The notes: generated from the letters alone by a model not told the origin. Shown: positions 32,618-42,156, counted from the first letter of the stretch. The stretch: DNA of 52,269 nucleotides from Comamonadaceae bacterium (GCA_011391745.1 JAABPX010000021.1:1-52269), one strand, 5' to 3'. Numbers and translations are program-made.

Positions 32618-33985
32618 ATGACAGCCCCCACCATGACAACCTTCAATGACTTAGAAATCTGGCTCAACGAGAACCGGGTGACCGAGGTGGAATGCCTTGT
32701 GCCCGACTTGACGGGCGTGGCGCGGGGCAAAATTTTGCCCCGCGGTAAGTTCACCGAAGACCGTGGTATGCGGCTGCCGCAGGCGATTGTGGCCATGGGC
32801 GTGACGGGCGAGTTTCCCGAGAATGGCCCCTATTACGACGTGATCGATCCGACCGACAAAGACATGCAGCTGCGCCCCGACCCGAGCACGGCACGCATCG
32901 TGCCTTGGGCCACCGACCCAACGGCGCAGGTGATCCACGACTGCTTTGATCACGAAGGCAAGCTGGTGCCGTTTGCCCCCCGCAGCGTGTTGCGCCGCAT
33001 TTGTGAGCTTTACGATGCCGAAGGGTGGGACCCCGTGGTGGCGCCCGAGCTGGAGTTTTACCTGACCGCACGCAACACCGACCCCAACACCTTGCTCAAA
33101 GCGCCGATTGGCCGCAGCGGTCGCGCCGAGACCTCACGCCAGGCCTACAGCATCGACGCCGTCAACGAGTTTGACCCGCTGTTTGAAGAGATCTACGAGT
33201 ATTGCGACAAGATGAAGCTCAACGTGGACACGCTGATCCACGAAGTGGGTGCTGGGCAAATGGAGATCAACTTTTTCCATGCCCATCCCTTGAACCTGGC
33301 CGATGAGGTATTTTTCTTCAAACGCACGGTGCGCGAATCGGCCTTGCGCCACGACATGTACGCCACCTTCATGGCCAAGCCCATCGCGGGCGAGCCGGGT
33401 TCGGCCATGCACGTGCACCAAAGTATTGTTGACAAAAAAACCGGCAAAAACATTTTCAGCAACCCCGACGGTTCGCCTTCGCAGGCCTTCTACCACTACA
33501 TCGGCGGTTTGCAGCGTTACATTCCAGCGGCCATGGTGTTGGTGGCTCCCTATGTGAACAGCTACCGCCGCTTGAGCCGTCATACCGCAGCGCCCATTAA
33601 CATCGAATGGGGTCACGACAACCGCACGGTGGGTATCCGCTCGCCCATTTCCACGCCCGAAGCGCGTCGCGTGGAAAACCGGGTGATCGGTGCCGACGCC
33701 AACCCCTACGTGGCCTTGGCCATGACGCTGGCGTGTGGTTACTTGGGCATGAAAAACAAAATCGAACCCAAGCCCGAGATGAAAGGGGATGCGTACCTAG
33801 CGCCTTATTCTTTGCCGCGCAGCTTGGGCGAGGCGCTGGACTGGTTGCGCCGCGAGCCCGATTTGCACGAGGTGCTGGGCAAAGAGTTCATCACCATCTA
33901 CACCGAGGTCAAAGAGCTCGAGTTCGATGAATTCATGAAGGTGATTTCGCCATGGGAGCGCGAACACCTCTTGTTGCACGTTTGA
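32618..33985 (+). CDS. puuA: Gamma-glutamylputrescine synthetase (glutamine synthetase family)
   Basis: A 455-residue enzyme ligating glutamate to putrescine with ATP, the entry step of the Puu route. The glutamine-synthetase fold shows in ECLVPDLTGVARGKILPRGKF, APELEFYLTARNTDPN, EVGAGQMEINFFHAHPL, AKPIAGEPGSAMHVHQS and NIEWGHDNRTVGIRSP. The true start is 32618, where AGGAG stands seven bases upstream; the frame is open further left into puuD but that part is spurious. The neighbours separate it from ordinary GlnA. Confidence 0.9.
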   Translation: MTAPTMTTFNDLEIWLNENRVTEVECLVPDLTGVARGKILPRGKFTEDRGMRLPQAIVAMGVTGEFPENGPYYDVIDPTDKDMQLRPDPSTARIVPWATDPTAQVIHDCFDHEGKLVPFAPRSVLRRICELYDAEGWDPVVAPELEFYLTARNTDPNTLLKAPIGRSGRAETSRQAYSIDAVNEFDPLFEEIYEYCDKMKLNVDTLIHEVGAGQMEINFFHAHPLNLADEVFFFKRTVRESALRHDMYATFMAKPIAGEPGSAMHVHQSIVDKKTGKNIFSNPDGSPSQAFYHYIGGLQRYIPAAMVLVAPYVNSYRRLSRHTAAPINIEWGHDNRTVGIRSPISTPEARRVENRVIGADANPYVALAMTLACGYLGMKNKIEPKPEMKGDAYLAPYSLPRSLGEALDWLRREPDLHEVLGKEFITIYTEVKELEFDEFMKVISPWEREHLLLHV

Positions 33986-34004
33986 TGCGTTGGAAACTTT
34001 TGCA

Positions 34005-35444
34005 ATGAACACCTCTACCCTGATTGCACCGCCCGCCGTGGTTCGCCGCGCCGAGGCCCAAGACACACACGCCATTCAAGCGCTCGACAGCGCGCACTTC
34101 ATCCACCCCTTCACCGACCACGGCGATTTGGCCACGCGTGGCTCGCGGGTGATTACCCGCGCCGATGGCATTTATGTGTGGGACTCCGAGGGGCACCAAA
34201 TCCTGGACGCCATGAGCGGCCTGTGGTGCGTGAACGCCGGTTATGGCCGCAAAGAGTTGGCCGATGCGGCTTACCAGCAGCTCATGACGCTGCCCTTCTA
34301 CAACAGCTTTTTCCAGACCACCAATGTGCCGGCGGTGCAACTTGCGGCCAAGCTCGCGAGCCTGGCTCCCCAGGTGGGGGACCGCAGCTTCAAGCATGTG
34401 TTCTTCAGCAGCAGCGGCTCTGAGAGCAACGACACCAATGTGCGCATGGTGCGCCGCTACTGGGACTTGCTCGGCCAGCCCGAGCGCAAGGTCATCATCA
34501 GCCGCCACAACGCTTACCACGGCTCCACCATGGCGGGAGCGTCCTTGGGTGGCATGAGCGGCATGCACGCCCAAGGCGACTTGCCCATTCCCAACATCAC
34601 CCACATTGAACAACCCCACCATTGGGACAACGCCTTGCCCGGCGAGAGCCGTGCGGACTTTGGCCTTCGCGCGGCGGGCTGGCTGGAAGAGAAGATTTTG
34701 GCCATTGGCCCCGAGAAGGTCGCGGCCTTTATTGGCGAGCCGGTTCAGGGTGCGGGCGGTGTGATCATTCCGCCCGAAACCTACTGGCCCGAGATCCAAC
34801 GCATCGTGGACAAATACGGCATTTTGTTGATCTCCGACGAGGTCATTTGCGCGTTTGGCCGCTTGGGGCATTGGTTTGCGTACGAGAAGTTTGGTTACAA
34901 GCCCGACTTGGTGACCTTTGCCAAGGGCGTGACCAGTGGTTACATCCCTTTGGGTGGCGTGATGGTGGGCAACCGGGTGGCCGACGTTTTGATCGAGCAA
35001 GGCGGCGAGTTCAACCACGGCTACACCTACAGCGGTCACCCCGTGGCCTGTGCGGTAGCCTTGGCCAATTTGAACCTGATGGAAAAAGAAGACCTGCCGC
35101 GCCGCGTGCGCGAGGACACCGGCCCTTATCTGGCCCAGCAGTTTGAGGCCCTCAAAGCCCATCCGCTGGTGGGGGATGCCGAAACCTGCGGTTTTGTGGG
35201 TGGCTTGGTGTTGATCAAAAACAAGGCCACCCGCGCCATGTTTGATCCGGATTTGGGGGTGGGCATGCGTTGCCGGGCGCATTGCTTCAAAAACGGCTTG
35301 ATCATGCGCGCCGTGGGCGACCGCATGATCATTTCGCCACCCTTGATCATGACCCGGGAACAAATTGACGACATGATGGCCTTGATTCGCCTGTGTTTGG
35401 ACGCAACATGGGCCGACCTGCAAGAAGCGGGCCATTGCGCTTGA
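34005..35444 (+). CDS. spuC: Class III aminotransferase, putrescine-pyruvate type
   Basis: A 479-residue PLP enzyme of the omega-aminotransferase group. Landmarks are DAMSGLWCVNAGYGRKELADAA, FFSSSGSESNDTNVRMVRRYW, HNAYHGSTMAGASLGGM, AFIGEPVQGAGGVIIPPETYW, LLISDEVICAFGRLGHWFA and the lysine block LVTFAKGVTSGYIPLGG. Closest by eye to SpuC-type enzymes that move the amino group of putrescine to pyruvate, giving an alternative to PuuAB. The start at 34005 suits the family; a start at 33990 is possible. It follows puuA by 19 bases. Confidence 0.87.
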   Translation: MNTSTLIAPPAVVRRAEAQDTHAIQALDSAHFIHPFTDHGDLATRGSRVITRADGIYVWDSEGHQILDAMSGLWCVNAGYGRKELADAAYQQLMTLPFYNSFFQTTNVPAVQLAAKLASLAPQVGDRSFKHVFFSSSGSESNDTNVRMVRRYWDLLGQPERKVIISRHNAYHGSTMAGASLGGMSGMHAQGDLPIPNITHIEQPHHWDNALPGESRADFGLRAAGWLEEKILAIGPEKVAAFIGEPVQGAGGVIIPPETYWPEIQRIVDKYGILLISDEVICAFGRLGHWFAYEKFGYKPDLVTFAKGVTSGYIPLGGVMVGNRVADVLIEQGGEFNHGYTYSGHPVACAVALANLNLMEKEDLPRRVREDTGPYLAQQFEALKAHPLVGDAETCGFVGGLVLIKNKATRAMFDPDLGVGMRCRAHCFKNGLIMRAVGDRMIISPPLIMTREQIDDMMALIRLCLDATWADLQEAGHCA

Positions 35445-35512
35445 ATAGAATAGTTAAGCCACATGGCGTGGCGGCCGTTGGTGTCCTTTATTTTTTTGGA
35501 GTAAACGCAATC

Positions 35513-36652
35513 ATGATCATGAAAAAACACGTGTTGGTTTTGGCCATGTCGGCCTTGGCATTGGTCGCCTGCGGCAAAAAGGAAGAGCCCGCCGCAGCCG
35601 CTTCTGCGCCTCAAGCGCCCGAAGAGCCCAAGGTGCTCAACATTTATAACTGGCCCGATTACATTCCCGAAGGCATGATCGCAGCCTTTGAAAAAGAAAC
35701 CGGTATCAAGGTGAACTACGACACCTTTGAAACCAACGAAGCACTGCACGCCAAGTTGGTGGCCGGCAACACCGGCTACGACATCGTGGTGCCCGGCACC
35801 ACCTTTGCTAAGCCCCAAATTGAAGCGGGCTTTTACCAGCCGCTGGACCGCAGCAAGATTCCCAATTACGCCAACCTCGACGAGTCGGTCATGGCCGTTT
35901 TGACCAAAGCCGATCCCGGCAACCAACACCTCGTGCCATGGGCGTGGAGTTTCACCACCGTGGGCATCAACAAAACCAAGGTTGAGAAAGCCTTGGGCGG
36001 CATGGCCATGCCCGAGAACGCTTGGGACTTGGCCTTTAAGCCGGAGTACACCAGCAAACTGAAGTCGTGCGGCATTGCCTATTTGGACGCGCCCACCGAA
36101 ATCATTCCCGTGGCCCTGCACTACATTGGTAAAGATGCGTATTCCAACGACCCCGCTGACTACAAAGCCGCCACCGACATGCTGGCCAAGGTGCGCAAAG
36201 ACGTGCGCATTTTCAGCTCGACCATGATCGATGACATCGCCGGCGGTAAGGCCTGCGTGGCCGTTGGTTGGGCGGGCGACGTGAACATCGCCGCGCAACG
36301 CGCCGCTGAAAACAAGTCCAAGGACGTGATCGAAGCGTTGCTGCCCAGCACCGGCGCTTTGTCTTTCTTTGACACCATGGCCATCACCAAAGACGCCAAG
36401 CACCCCAACAACGCACACGCCTTCATTAACTTCTTCTTGAAGCCCGAGAACGGTGCCGCCATGGGTAACGAAATGAGCTACAACGCCGGCAACAAAGCCG
36501 CCTTGCCGCTGATCGCCCCCGAAATGGCCGCCAACAAAACCATTTTTGTGGAAGCCGCCTACATGCCCAAGATGATCCAGCCCGCGAGCTGGACCAACGA
36601 AGCGCGTGAAGCCATGGCCAACGCCTACAACAGCTTTAAACAAGGCAAGTAA
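35513..36652 (+). CDS. potF: Putrescine/polyamine ABC transporter binding lipoprotein
   Basis: A 379-residue periplasmic binding protein. The signal ends in a lipobox (ALALVAC then GKK), so it is probably membrane-anchored, followed by a 20-residue Ala/Pro/Glu linker. The mature part begins VLNIYNWPDYIPEGMIAAFEKETGI, the PotD/PotF signature, with DIVVPGTTFAKPQIEAGFYQPLD and a WAWSFTTVGINKTKVEKAL block. Acidic and aromatic residues for diamine binding are in place. Two ATGs (35513 and 35519) are in frame; GGAG at 35499 region serves either. A hairpin terminator follows, so it can be made in excess over the permease. Confidence 0.9.
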   Translation: MIMKKHVLVLAMSALALVACGKKEEPAAAASAPQAPEEPKVLNIYNWPDYIPEGMIAAFEKETGIKVNYDTFETNEALHAKLVAGNTGYDIVVPGTTFAKPQIEAGFYQPLDRSKIPNYANLDESVMAVLTKADPGNQHLVPWAWSFTTVGINKTKVEKALGGMAMPENAWDLAFKPEYTSKLKSCGIAYLDAPTEIIPVALHYIGKDAYSNDPADYKAATDMLAKVRKDVRIFSSTMIDDIAGGKACVAVGWAGDVNIAAQRAAENKSKDVIEALLPSTGALSFFDTMAITKDAKHPNNAHAFINFFLKPENGAAMGNEMSYNAGNKAALPLIAPEMAANKTIFVEAAYMPKMIQPASWTNEAREAMANAYNSFKQGK

Positions 36653-36672
36653 TTTCGGTTCATACCGAGCAC

Positions 36673-36708
36673 GGGCTGTTTGTACACACCGTATGAACAG
36701 CCCTTTTT
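36673..36708 (+). terminator. Hairpin with T-tract between potF and potG
   Basis: GGGCTGTT (36673-36680) pairs with AACAGCCC (36696-36703) around a 15-base loop and is followed by five T. It lies inside the operon, 20 bases after the potF stop. Partial termination here would give more binding protein than transporter, a common design in ABC importers. Confidence 0.75.
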
Positions 36709-36741
36709 GTTTCTGAATTTTTCCACGCGCGGGGTTCAAGA

Positions 36742-37842
36742 ATGACACAGCCAGGGGCACAAGCGGGGTATTTGGTGACCGAGAAATTGGTCAAGCGCTT
36801 CGACGATGCGGTGGCCGTCGACGAGGTGTCGCTGTCCATCGGCAAAGGCGAAATCTTTGCGCTGTTGGGCAGTTCGGGTTGTGGCAAGTCAACCCTGTTG
36901 CGCATGCTCGCGGGCTTTGAAAAGCCCACGTCGGGCCGCATTTTGTTGGGTGGCCAGGACGTGGCCGCCATGGCGCCGTATGACCGACCGGTCAACATGA
37001 TGTTTCAGAGCTACGCGCTTTTTCCGCACCTCAACATTTGGGAAAACGTGGCCTTTGGCCTCAAGCGCGAAGGTTTGCCCAAAGACGACATCCAAAAGCG
37101 CACCGACGAGATGTTGGCTTTGGTACAGCTCATGCCGTACGCCAAACGCAAGCCGCACCAATTGTCGGGTGGCCAACAGCAGCGCGTTGCCTTGGCCCGC
37201 AGCCTCGCCAAAAAACCCAAGCTCTTGTTGCTCGATGAGCCTTTGGGTGCGCTCGACAAAAAGCTGCGCGAACAAACCCAGTTCGAGTTGGTCAACATCA
37301 TTGAGCAAGTGGGCGTGACGGTCGTCATGGTGACCCACGATCAGGAGGAGGCCATGACCATGGCCAGTCGCATTGCCATCATGAGCAAGGGGCGCGTCTT
37401 GCAGGTGGGCACGCCCGAGGAGATTTACGAACACCCCCGCAACAAGTTTGTGGCCGACTTCATTGGCAATGTGAACTTGTTCAGCGGGCAAATCAGTGTG
37501 GACGAAGCCGATCACTGTGTGGTGACCACCGCCTTGGGTGACATGCATGTGGGCCACGGCATCAGCGGCACACTCAACATGCCCGTGAGTTTGGCGGTTC
37601 GTCCGGAAAAAATTGAAATCAGCAAAAACCGTCCCGACGCGAACACCAATGTGTTCTCGGGCCAGGTTAAAGAAATTGCTTACTTCGGCTCTTACAACAC
37701 CTACATCGTTAAAGCCAGCGATGGCACCAAGGTGAAGATCACCGAGGCCAATACCTCGCGCCATGAGTTGTCCGACATCACCTGGGAAGACACCGTCTTT
37801 TTCTGGTGGGGTGACAGCGCGGGCGTGGTCTTGCGCGATTGA
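36742..37842 (+). CDS. potG: Polyamine ABC transporter ATP-binding protein
   Basis: A 366-residue ABC ATPase. Walker A is GSSGCGKST (43-51), the Q-loop lies in MMFQSYALFPHLNIWENVAFG, the signature is LSGGQQQRVALARSLAKKP and Walker B LLLLDEPLGALDKKLREQ, with the H-loop in VTHDQEEA. A C-terminal TOBE domain (MPVSLAVRPEKIEISKN onward) is typical of PotA/PotG. Energises import of polyamines together with PotH and PotI. The permease gene follows within 15 bp. Confidence 0.93.
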   Translation: MTQPGAQAGYLVTEKLVKRFDDAVAVDEVSLSIGKGEIFALLGSSGCGKSTLLRMLAGFEKPTSGRILLGGQDVAAMAPYDRPVNMMFQSYALFPHLNIWENVAFGLKREGLPKDDIQKRTDEMLALVQLMPYAKRKPHQLSGGQQQRVALARSLAKKPKLLLLDEPLGALDKKLREQTQFELVNIIEQVGVTVVMVTHDQEEAMTMASRIAIMSKGRVLQVGTPEEIYEHPRNKFVADFIGNVNLFSGQISVDEADHCVVTTALGDMHVGHGISGTLNMPVSLAVRPEKIEISKNRPDANTNVFSGQVKEIAYFGSYNTYIVKASDGTKVKITEANTSRHELSDITWEDTVFFWWGDSAGVVLRD

Positions 37843-37856
37843 CGCCGAAGGAGCCC

Positions 37857-38750
37857 ATGGTGAGCACACCCATCTCAATGCCCGGCAAACGCTTCGTCAT
37901 CGGCGTGCCGTATGTGTGGCTGTTTGTGTTTTTCTTTCTGCCGTTTCTCATCCTGCTCTACATCAGCTTTGTGGACATGGGCGAGAGCATTCACCCGTTC
38001 AAACCGATTTGGGACACCGAGACCGGTTTGTTGTCACTGAAGTACGAGAACTACACCTCCATTTTTAAATCCGACGAAGGCGCGTGGTTTCAGACCCTGT
38101 ACATCGAGGCGTATTTGCGCTCGATTTGGTACGCCTTGTGCACCGCGATTTTGTGTTTGGTCTTGGGGTATCCGTTTGCCTACTTCATCGCCCGTTCCCC
38201 GGCCAGCGTTCGACCCGCGCTCTTGATGATGGTGATGCTGCCCTTTTGGACCTCGTTCCTGCTGCGCGTCTACGCCTGGAAAGGCATCTTGGCCGACCAA
38301 GGCGTCGTCAACCAAATCTTCATGGCCGTGGGCCTGACGAGTGAGCCCATCCAGATGCTCTACACCGACGTGTCTTTGCTGGTGGGCATGGTGTATGTGT
38401 ATTTGCCCTTCATGGTGCTGCCGCTTTATGCCAACCTGGTGAAGATGGATTTTCGCTTGCTGGAAGCCGCCTACGACTTGGGTGCCTCGCCCTTCAAAGC
38501 GTTTTGGCTCATCACGGTGCCCTTGTCCAAGGCCGGCATCATCGCGGGCTTCATGCTGGTCTTCATCCCATCGGTGGGCGAGTTCGTGATTCCTTCGCTC
38601 TTGGGCGGGCCAGAAAACATCATGATCGGGCGTGTGGTGTGGGACGAAATGTTCGCCAGCAACAACTGGCCTCGCGCCACGGCGTTGGCGGTGGTCATGA
38701 TCGGTGTGATTGTGGTGCCCTTGGCCTTTTACTACCGCAACAAAGAATGA
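37857..38750 (+). CDS. potH: Polyamine ABC transporter permease PotH
   Basis: A 297-residue six-span permease. A cytosolic N-terminus leads to the first span (YVWLFVFFFLPFLILLYISF). The EAA loop that docks the ATPase is LLEAAYDLGASPFKAFWLITVPLSKAGIIAGF. FWTSFLLRVYAWKGILADQGVVN is a family block. AAGGAG precedes the start; the distance is short for ATG 37857 and better for the adjacent GTG 37860, so the exact start is uncertain by one residue. The next permease gene follows 24 bp later. Confidence 0.92.
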   Translation: MVSTPISMPGKRFVIGVPYVWLFVFFFLPFLILLYISFVDMGESIHPFKPIWDTETGLLSLKYENYTSIFKSDEGAWFQTLYIEAYLRSIWYALCTAILCLVLGYPFAYFIARSPASVRPALLMMVMLPFWTSFLLRVYAWKGILADQGVVNQIFMAVGLTSEPIQMLYTDVSLLVGMVYVYLPFMVLPLYANLVKMDFRLLEAAYDLGASPFKAFWLITVPLSKAGIIAGFMLVFIPSVGEFVIPSLLGGPENIMIGRVVWDEMFASNNWPRATALAVVMIGVIVVPLAFYYRNKE

Positions 38751-38774
38751 CGGCCCAGCCCAGGAGTGCGCAAC

Positions 38775-39611
38775 ATGCAAGCTTTTTTTGAAAAACACTT
38801 CGGCAAGTTCTGGCTGGCGGCGGTCTTTTTGTTCCTCTATTTGCCGCTCATGTTCATGGTGGTGTTCTCGTTCAACAGCACACGCCAAGACGCGGTGTTC
38901 ACCGGTTTTTCGTGGCGCTGGTATGAGGCGCTGACGCGAGACACCAAGATCGTCGAGGGCTTTTGGTTGTCCATCAAAGTGGCGGCGATCACGGGTGTGA
39001 TGTCGGCCACCTTGGGCACGTTTGCCGCGTTTGTGTTGGTGCGTTACCGGGCGTTTTTGGGGCGCACGGTGTTTTCTGGCATGGTGAATGCGCCGTTGGT
39101 GATGCCCGAGGTGGTGATTGGTTTGTCTTTGCTGCTGCTCATGGTCGGCTCACAAAACCTGTTCGGCTGGCCACAGCGCGGCATGATGACCATTGTGTTG
39201 GGGCACACCTTGCTGGGCATGGCGTACGCCATGGTGGTGGTGCAGTCGCGCTTGTTGGAGATGGACCGATCGATTGAAGAAGCCGCCATGGACTTGGGCG
39301 CCCGTCCGCACCAAGTGTTCTTTTTGATCACCTTGCCCAACATTTTCCAAGCCATTTTGGCGGCGTTTTTGTTGTCGTTCACCCTCTCGTTTGACGACGT
39401 GGTGATTTCAGAGTTTTTGTCTGGCCCGGGTGTCAACACCCTGCCGCAAGTGATTTTTGGTTACGCCCGACGCGGCATCAACCCCACCATTTACGCCGCC
39501 GCCACCTTGTTGATCGTGACCGTGACCATTGTCATCGTCAGCTACAGCGTGTGGGTGGCGAGAAGCACACGCCGCCGCGAACGTGAAATCGCCGCCGCGG
39601 TGCGTCAATAA
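38775..39611 (+). CDS. potI: Polyamine ABC transporter permease PotI
   Basis: A 278-residue six-span permease, partner of PotH. The first span is FWLAAVFLFLYLPLMFMVVFSF, followed by FNSTRQDAVFTGFSWRWYEAL, typical of PotI/PotC. The EAA loop reads IEEAAMDLGARPHQVFFLITLPNIFQAILAAF. LSFDDVVISEFLSGPGVNTLPQVIFGYARRGI is the family C-terminal block. CAGGAG eight bases before the ATG at 38775 sets the start. puuC begins 15 bp after the stop, so catabolism and import share the transcript. Confidence 0.92.
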   Translation: MQAFFEKHFGKFWLAAVFLFLYLPLMFMVVFSFNSTRQDAVFTGFSWRWYEALTRDTKIVEGFWLSIKVAAITGVMSATLGTFAAFVLVRYRAFLGRTVFSGMVNAPLVMPEVVIGLSLLLLMVGSQNLFGWPQRGMMTIVLGHTLLGMAYAMVVVQSRLLEMDRSIEEAAMDLGARPHQVFFLITLPNIFQAILAAFLLSFTLSFDDVVISEFLSGPGVNTLPQVIFGYARRGINPTIYAAATLLIVTVTIVIVSYSVWVARSTRRREREIAAAVRQ

Positions 39612-39626
39612 ACCAGGACAGCAGAC

Positions 39627-41096
39627 ATGAGCACCCCAACCTACGATGGCCGCGCCTTTATCAACGGCGAGCGCGTGGCGGCCAAAGACGGCCAATCCTT
39701 TGATAACCGCTCACCCGTTGATGGTCGCTCTTTGGGGCCGGTGGCGCGTTGCGGCCAGGCCGACATCGACGCGGCGGTGTTGGCCGCACGGCAAGCGTTT
39801 GAAGACCGCCGTTGGTCGGGCACAGCACCGGCGCATCGCAAGCGCGTGATGATCCGCTTTGCCCAAGCCTTGCTCGACCATGCCGATGAGTTGGCGCTCA
39901 CCGAAACCTGGGACATGGGCAAGCCCCTGAAGTATGCGCGGGCGGTGGATGTCAACAGCGCGGCCAATTGCATCCGTTGGTACGGCGAGGCGGTGGACAA
40001 GGTCTATGACGAAATCGCGCCCACCCCCAGCAACGCACTGGCGCTCATCACCCGCGAACCCGTGGGTGTGGTGGGTGTGATCGTGCCGTGGAATTACCCG
40101 CTCATCATGGCGGCTTGGAAAATCGCCCCAGCCTTGGCGGCGGGCAATTCGGTGGTGTTAAAGCCCAGCGAAAAGTCGCCCCTCACCGCCCTGCGTTTGG
40201 CGGAGTTGGCTTTGAGCGCTGGTGTGCCGCCCGGGGTGTTTAACGTGGTGCCCGGTTATGGCGTTGAGGCGGGCTCACCGCTGGCGCTGCACATGGACGT
40301 GGATTGCATTGCATTCACTGGCTCAACGCGTGTGGGCAAACAAATTCATGTCATGGCGGGGCAGAGCAACCTCAAACGCGCATGGACCGAGCTGGGGGGG
40401 AAGTCGCCCAACATCGTGTTTGCCGACTGCCCCGATTTGGACCGTGCCGTTCAGGCGGCGGTGGGTAGTATCTTTTTTAACCAAGGCGAGAGCTGCAACG
40501 CGCCTTCGCGCTTGTTTGTGGAGGCGTCCATCAAAGACGCGTTCATGGAGCGTGCATTGGCCTTGGTGCCCAACTACCAACCGGCCAACCCCTTGGAGGC
40601 CTCGACCGTCATGGGGGCCATCGTGGACCGTGTGCAGCTCGACAACGTGATGCGCTACATCGGTTTGGGTGAGTCTGAGGGCGCGCGATTGGTGGCGGGC
40701 GGCCAGCGGGTGGAGCCCGTGCTTGGGGGTTGTTATGTGCAGCCCACCGTGTTCGACGGCGTGACCTCGGCCATGACGATTGCCCGCGAAGAAATTTTCG
40801 GCCCGGTGCTGTCGGTGCTCAGCTTCACCGATGCCGCGGAGGTGGTGCGCCAAGCCAATGCCAGCGAATACGGCCTCCAAGCCGGGGTCTGGACCCGTGA
40901 TTTGAACAAGGCGCATGGCGTGGCCCGGGCTTTGCGTGCGGGCACGGTGCACGTGAACCAGTACGACGAAGACGACATCACCGTGCCCTTTGGCGGTTTT
41001 AAGCAAAGCGGGGTGGGGCGTGACAAGTCCTTGCACGCCTTTGACAAGTACACCGAGACCAAGACCACATGGATTCGCATCGACAGCCCCGTTTGA
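39627..41096 (+). CDS. puuC: Gamma-glutamyl-gamma-aminobutyraldehyde dehydrogenase
   Basis: A 489-residue NAD(P)-dependent aldehyde dehydrogenase. VIVPWNYPLIMAAWKIAPALAAGN and the GSTRVG segment bind the cofactor; the catalytic Glu is in TELGGKSPN (about 254) and the nucleophile Cys in FNQGESCNAPSRL (about 290). It would oxidise the aldehyde made by PuuB to gamma-glutamyl-GABA for PuuD, or the aminobutyraldehyde made by the transaminase. Position in the cluster selects puuC among aldehyde dehydrogenases. It overlaps the next gene by 28 bp. Confidence 0.9.
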   Translation: MSTPTYDGRAFINGERVAAKDGQSFDNRSPVDGRSLGPVARCGQADIDAAVLAARQAFEDRRWSGTAPAHRKRVMIRFAQALLDHADELALTETWDMGKPLKYARAVDVNSAANCIRWYGEAVDKVYDEIAPTPSNALALITREPVGVVGVIVPWNYPLIMAAWKIAPALAAGNSVVLKPSEKSPLTALRLAELALSAGVPPGVFNVVPGYGVEAGSPLALHMDVDCIAFTGSTRVGKQIHVMAGQSNLKRAWTELGGKSPNIVFADCPDLDRAVQAAVGSIFFNQGESCNAPSRLFVEASIKDAFMERALALVPNYQPANPLEASTVMGAIVDRVQLDNVMRYIGLGESEGARLVAGGQRVEPVLGGCYVQPTVFDGVTSAMTIAREEIFGPVLSVLSFTDAAEVVRQANASEYGLQAGVWTRDLNKAHGVARALRAGTVHVNQYDEDDITVPFGGFKQSGVGRDKSLHAFDKYTETKTTWIRIDSPV

Positions 41097-41941
41097 GTCC
41101 TTCAACGATCGTGTTTGCCGTTTTGCCCTTGTGGCTTTTTCGCTTTCTGGGCTTATTAACGGGCTTGTTTTTATTGGCGTTTGCGCTGGAGCGTCGCCAC
41201 GTGGCTTGGCGCAATCTCTCGGTGTGTTTTCCGAAAGAGCCCAGGGCAACCCGTTTGTGGTGGCTCACGGTGAATTTTGTGTGTTTTGGTTGCACCTTGT
41301 TTGACCGCTTTTGGTTGTGGCACGCCCCACTGTCCACCTTGGACAAACGCATTCGCTTTGTGGGTGATGTGTCGTCTTTACAGGGCGCGCAGCCGCGGGT
41401 GGTGTTTGCGCCGCATTTTATGGGCTTGGATGTGGGTGGCTTATGGTTAACCCAACGCGTGCGCCGTCGATGGACGCTGAGTTATTCGCGTCAGCGAAAG
41501 CTTTGGCTTGAGCGTTGGATGAAGAAAGGCCGGATGCGTTTTGGTGCAGCATTGGCACCCAGTCATCAAGGTGTTCGTCCCTTGCTCAAGTGTTTGCGCA
41601 GCGGCGGGCTGCTGCATTTTTCACCCGACATGGACTTGGGCCGACAACAGTCGCTTTTTGTGCCCTTTTTTGGTGTCCAAGCCGCCACCGTCACCGCCTT
41701 GCCGCGCTTGTCGGCCATGGGGCAAGCACCGGTCATGACTTTGCTCACGCGTGTGACTTGGGGCGGGTACACGGTGCGTTTGTTGCCTGTGTGGGAAAAC
41801 TACCCCACGGGCGATGAAAGGCAGGACGTGGCCGAAATGAACACCCGGCTGGAAACGTACATTCGTGAAATGCCGGCGCAGTATTACTGGCCGCACCGGC
41901 GTTTCAAAACCCGCCCCGAGGGGCAGGCGTCAATTTACTGA
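41069..41941 (+). CDS. LpxL/HtrB-family lipid A acyltransferase
   Basis: A 290-residue inner-membrane acyltransferase of the lysophospholipid/lipid A family. One N-terminal membrane span (LPLWLFRFLGLLTGLFLLAFAL) anchors it, and the catalytic HX4D is H116-D121 in APHFMGLDVGG. Later blocks are SGGLLHFSPDMDLGRQQSLFVPFFGV and a C-terminal PAQYYWPHRRFKTRPEG, the usual LpxL/LpxM ending. It should add a secondary acyl chain to lipid A or a related lipid. The 28-bp overlap with puuC suggests shared transcription, though no functional tie to polyamines is obvious. Confidence 0.88.
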   Translation: MDSHRQPRLSPSTIVFAVLPLWLFRFLGLLTGLFLLAFALERRHVAWRNLSVCFPKEPRATRLWWLTVNFVCFGCTLFDRFWLWHAPLSTLDKRIRFVGDVSSLQGAQPRVVFAPHFMGLDVGGLWLTQRVRRRWTLSYSRQRKLWLERWMKKGRMRFGAALAPSHQGVRPLLKCLRSGGLLHFSPDMDLGRQQSLFVPFFGVQAATVTALPRLSAMGQAPVMTLLTRVTWGGYTVRLLPVWENYPTGDERQDVAEMNTRLETYIREMPAQYYWPHRRFKTRPEGQASIY

Positions 41942-41958
41942 GCGCTCAACAAACGACC

Positions 41959-42156
41959 TCAGTTGCTCTTTTTGAGCGTGCAGGTGTTCAAGCCCAACAA
42001 GGCATAGGGCGGACACCAACCCACGGCGCCCGTGATCAAAGGCACCACGCCGACCCAACCCCACAGGCCAATCGTGCCGGTTGCGGCGGCGATGATCAGG
42101 GCCAAGCCCACGGTGATGCGGATGGTGCGGTCGATACCGCCGACATTTTTGTTCAT
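41959..42156 (-). CDS. DUF2892 (YgaP-type) small membrane protein
   Basis: A 65-residue protein with two hydrophobic spans: VGGIDRTIRITVGLALIIAA then GWVGVVPLITGAVGWCPPYALLGLNTC. The N-terminal NVGGIDRTIR and the late GWCPPYALLGLNTC are the signature of PF11127, the transmembrane domain also attached to the YgaP rhodanese. Two cysteines lie near the C-terminus. It stands alone on the minus strand, convergent with the acyltransferase gene. Function is unknown; a role in sulfur handling is suggested only by the YgaP link. Confidence 0.85.
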   Translation of the reverse strand: MNKNVGGIDRTIRITVGLALIIAAATGTIGLWGWVGVVPLITGAVGWCPPYALLGLNTCTLKKSN

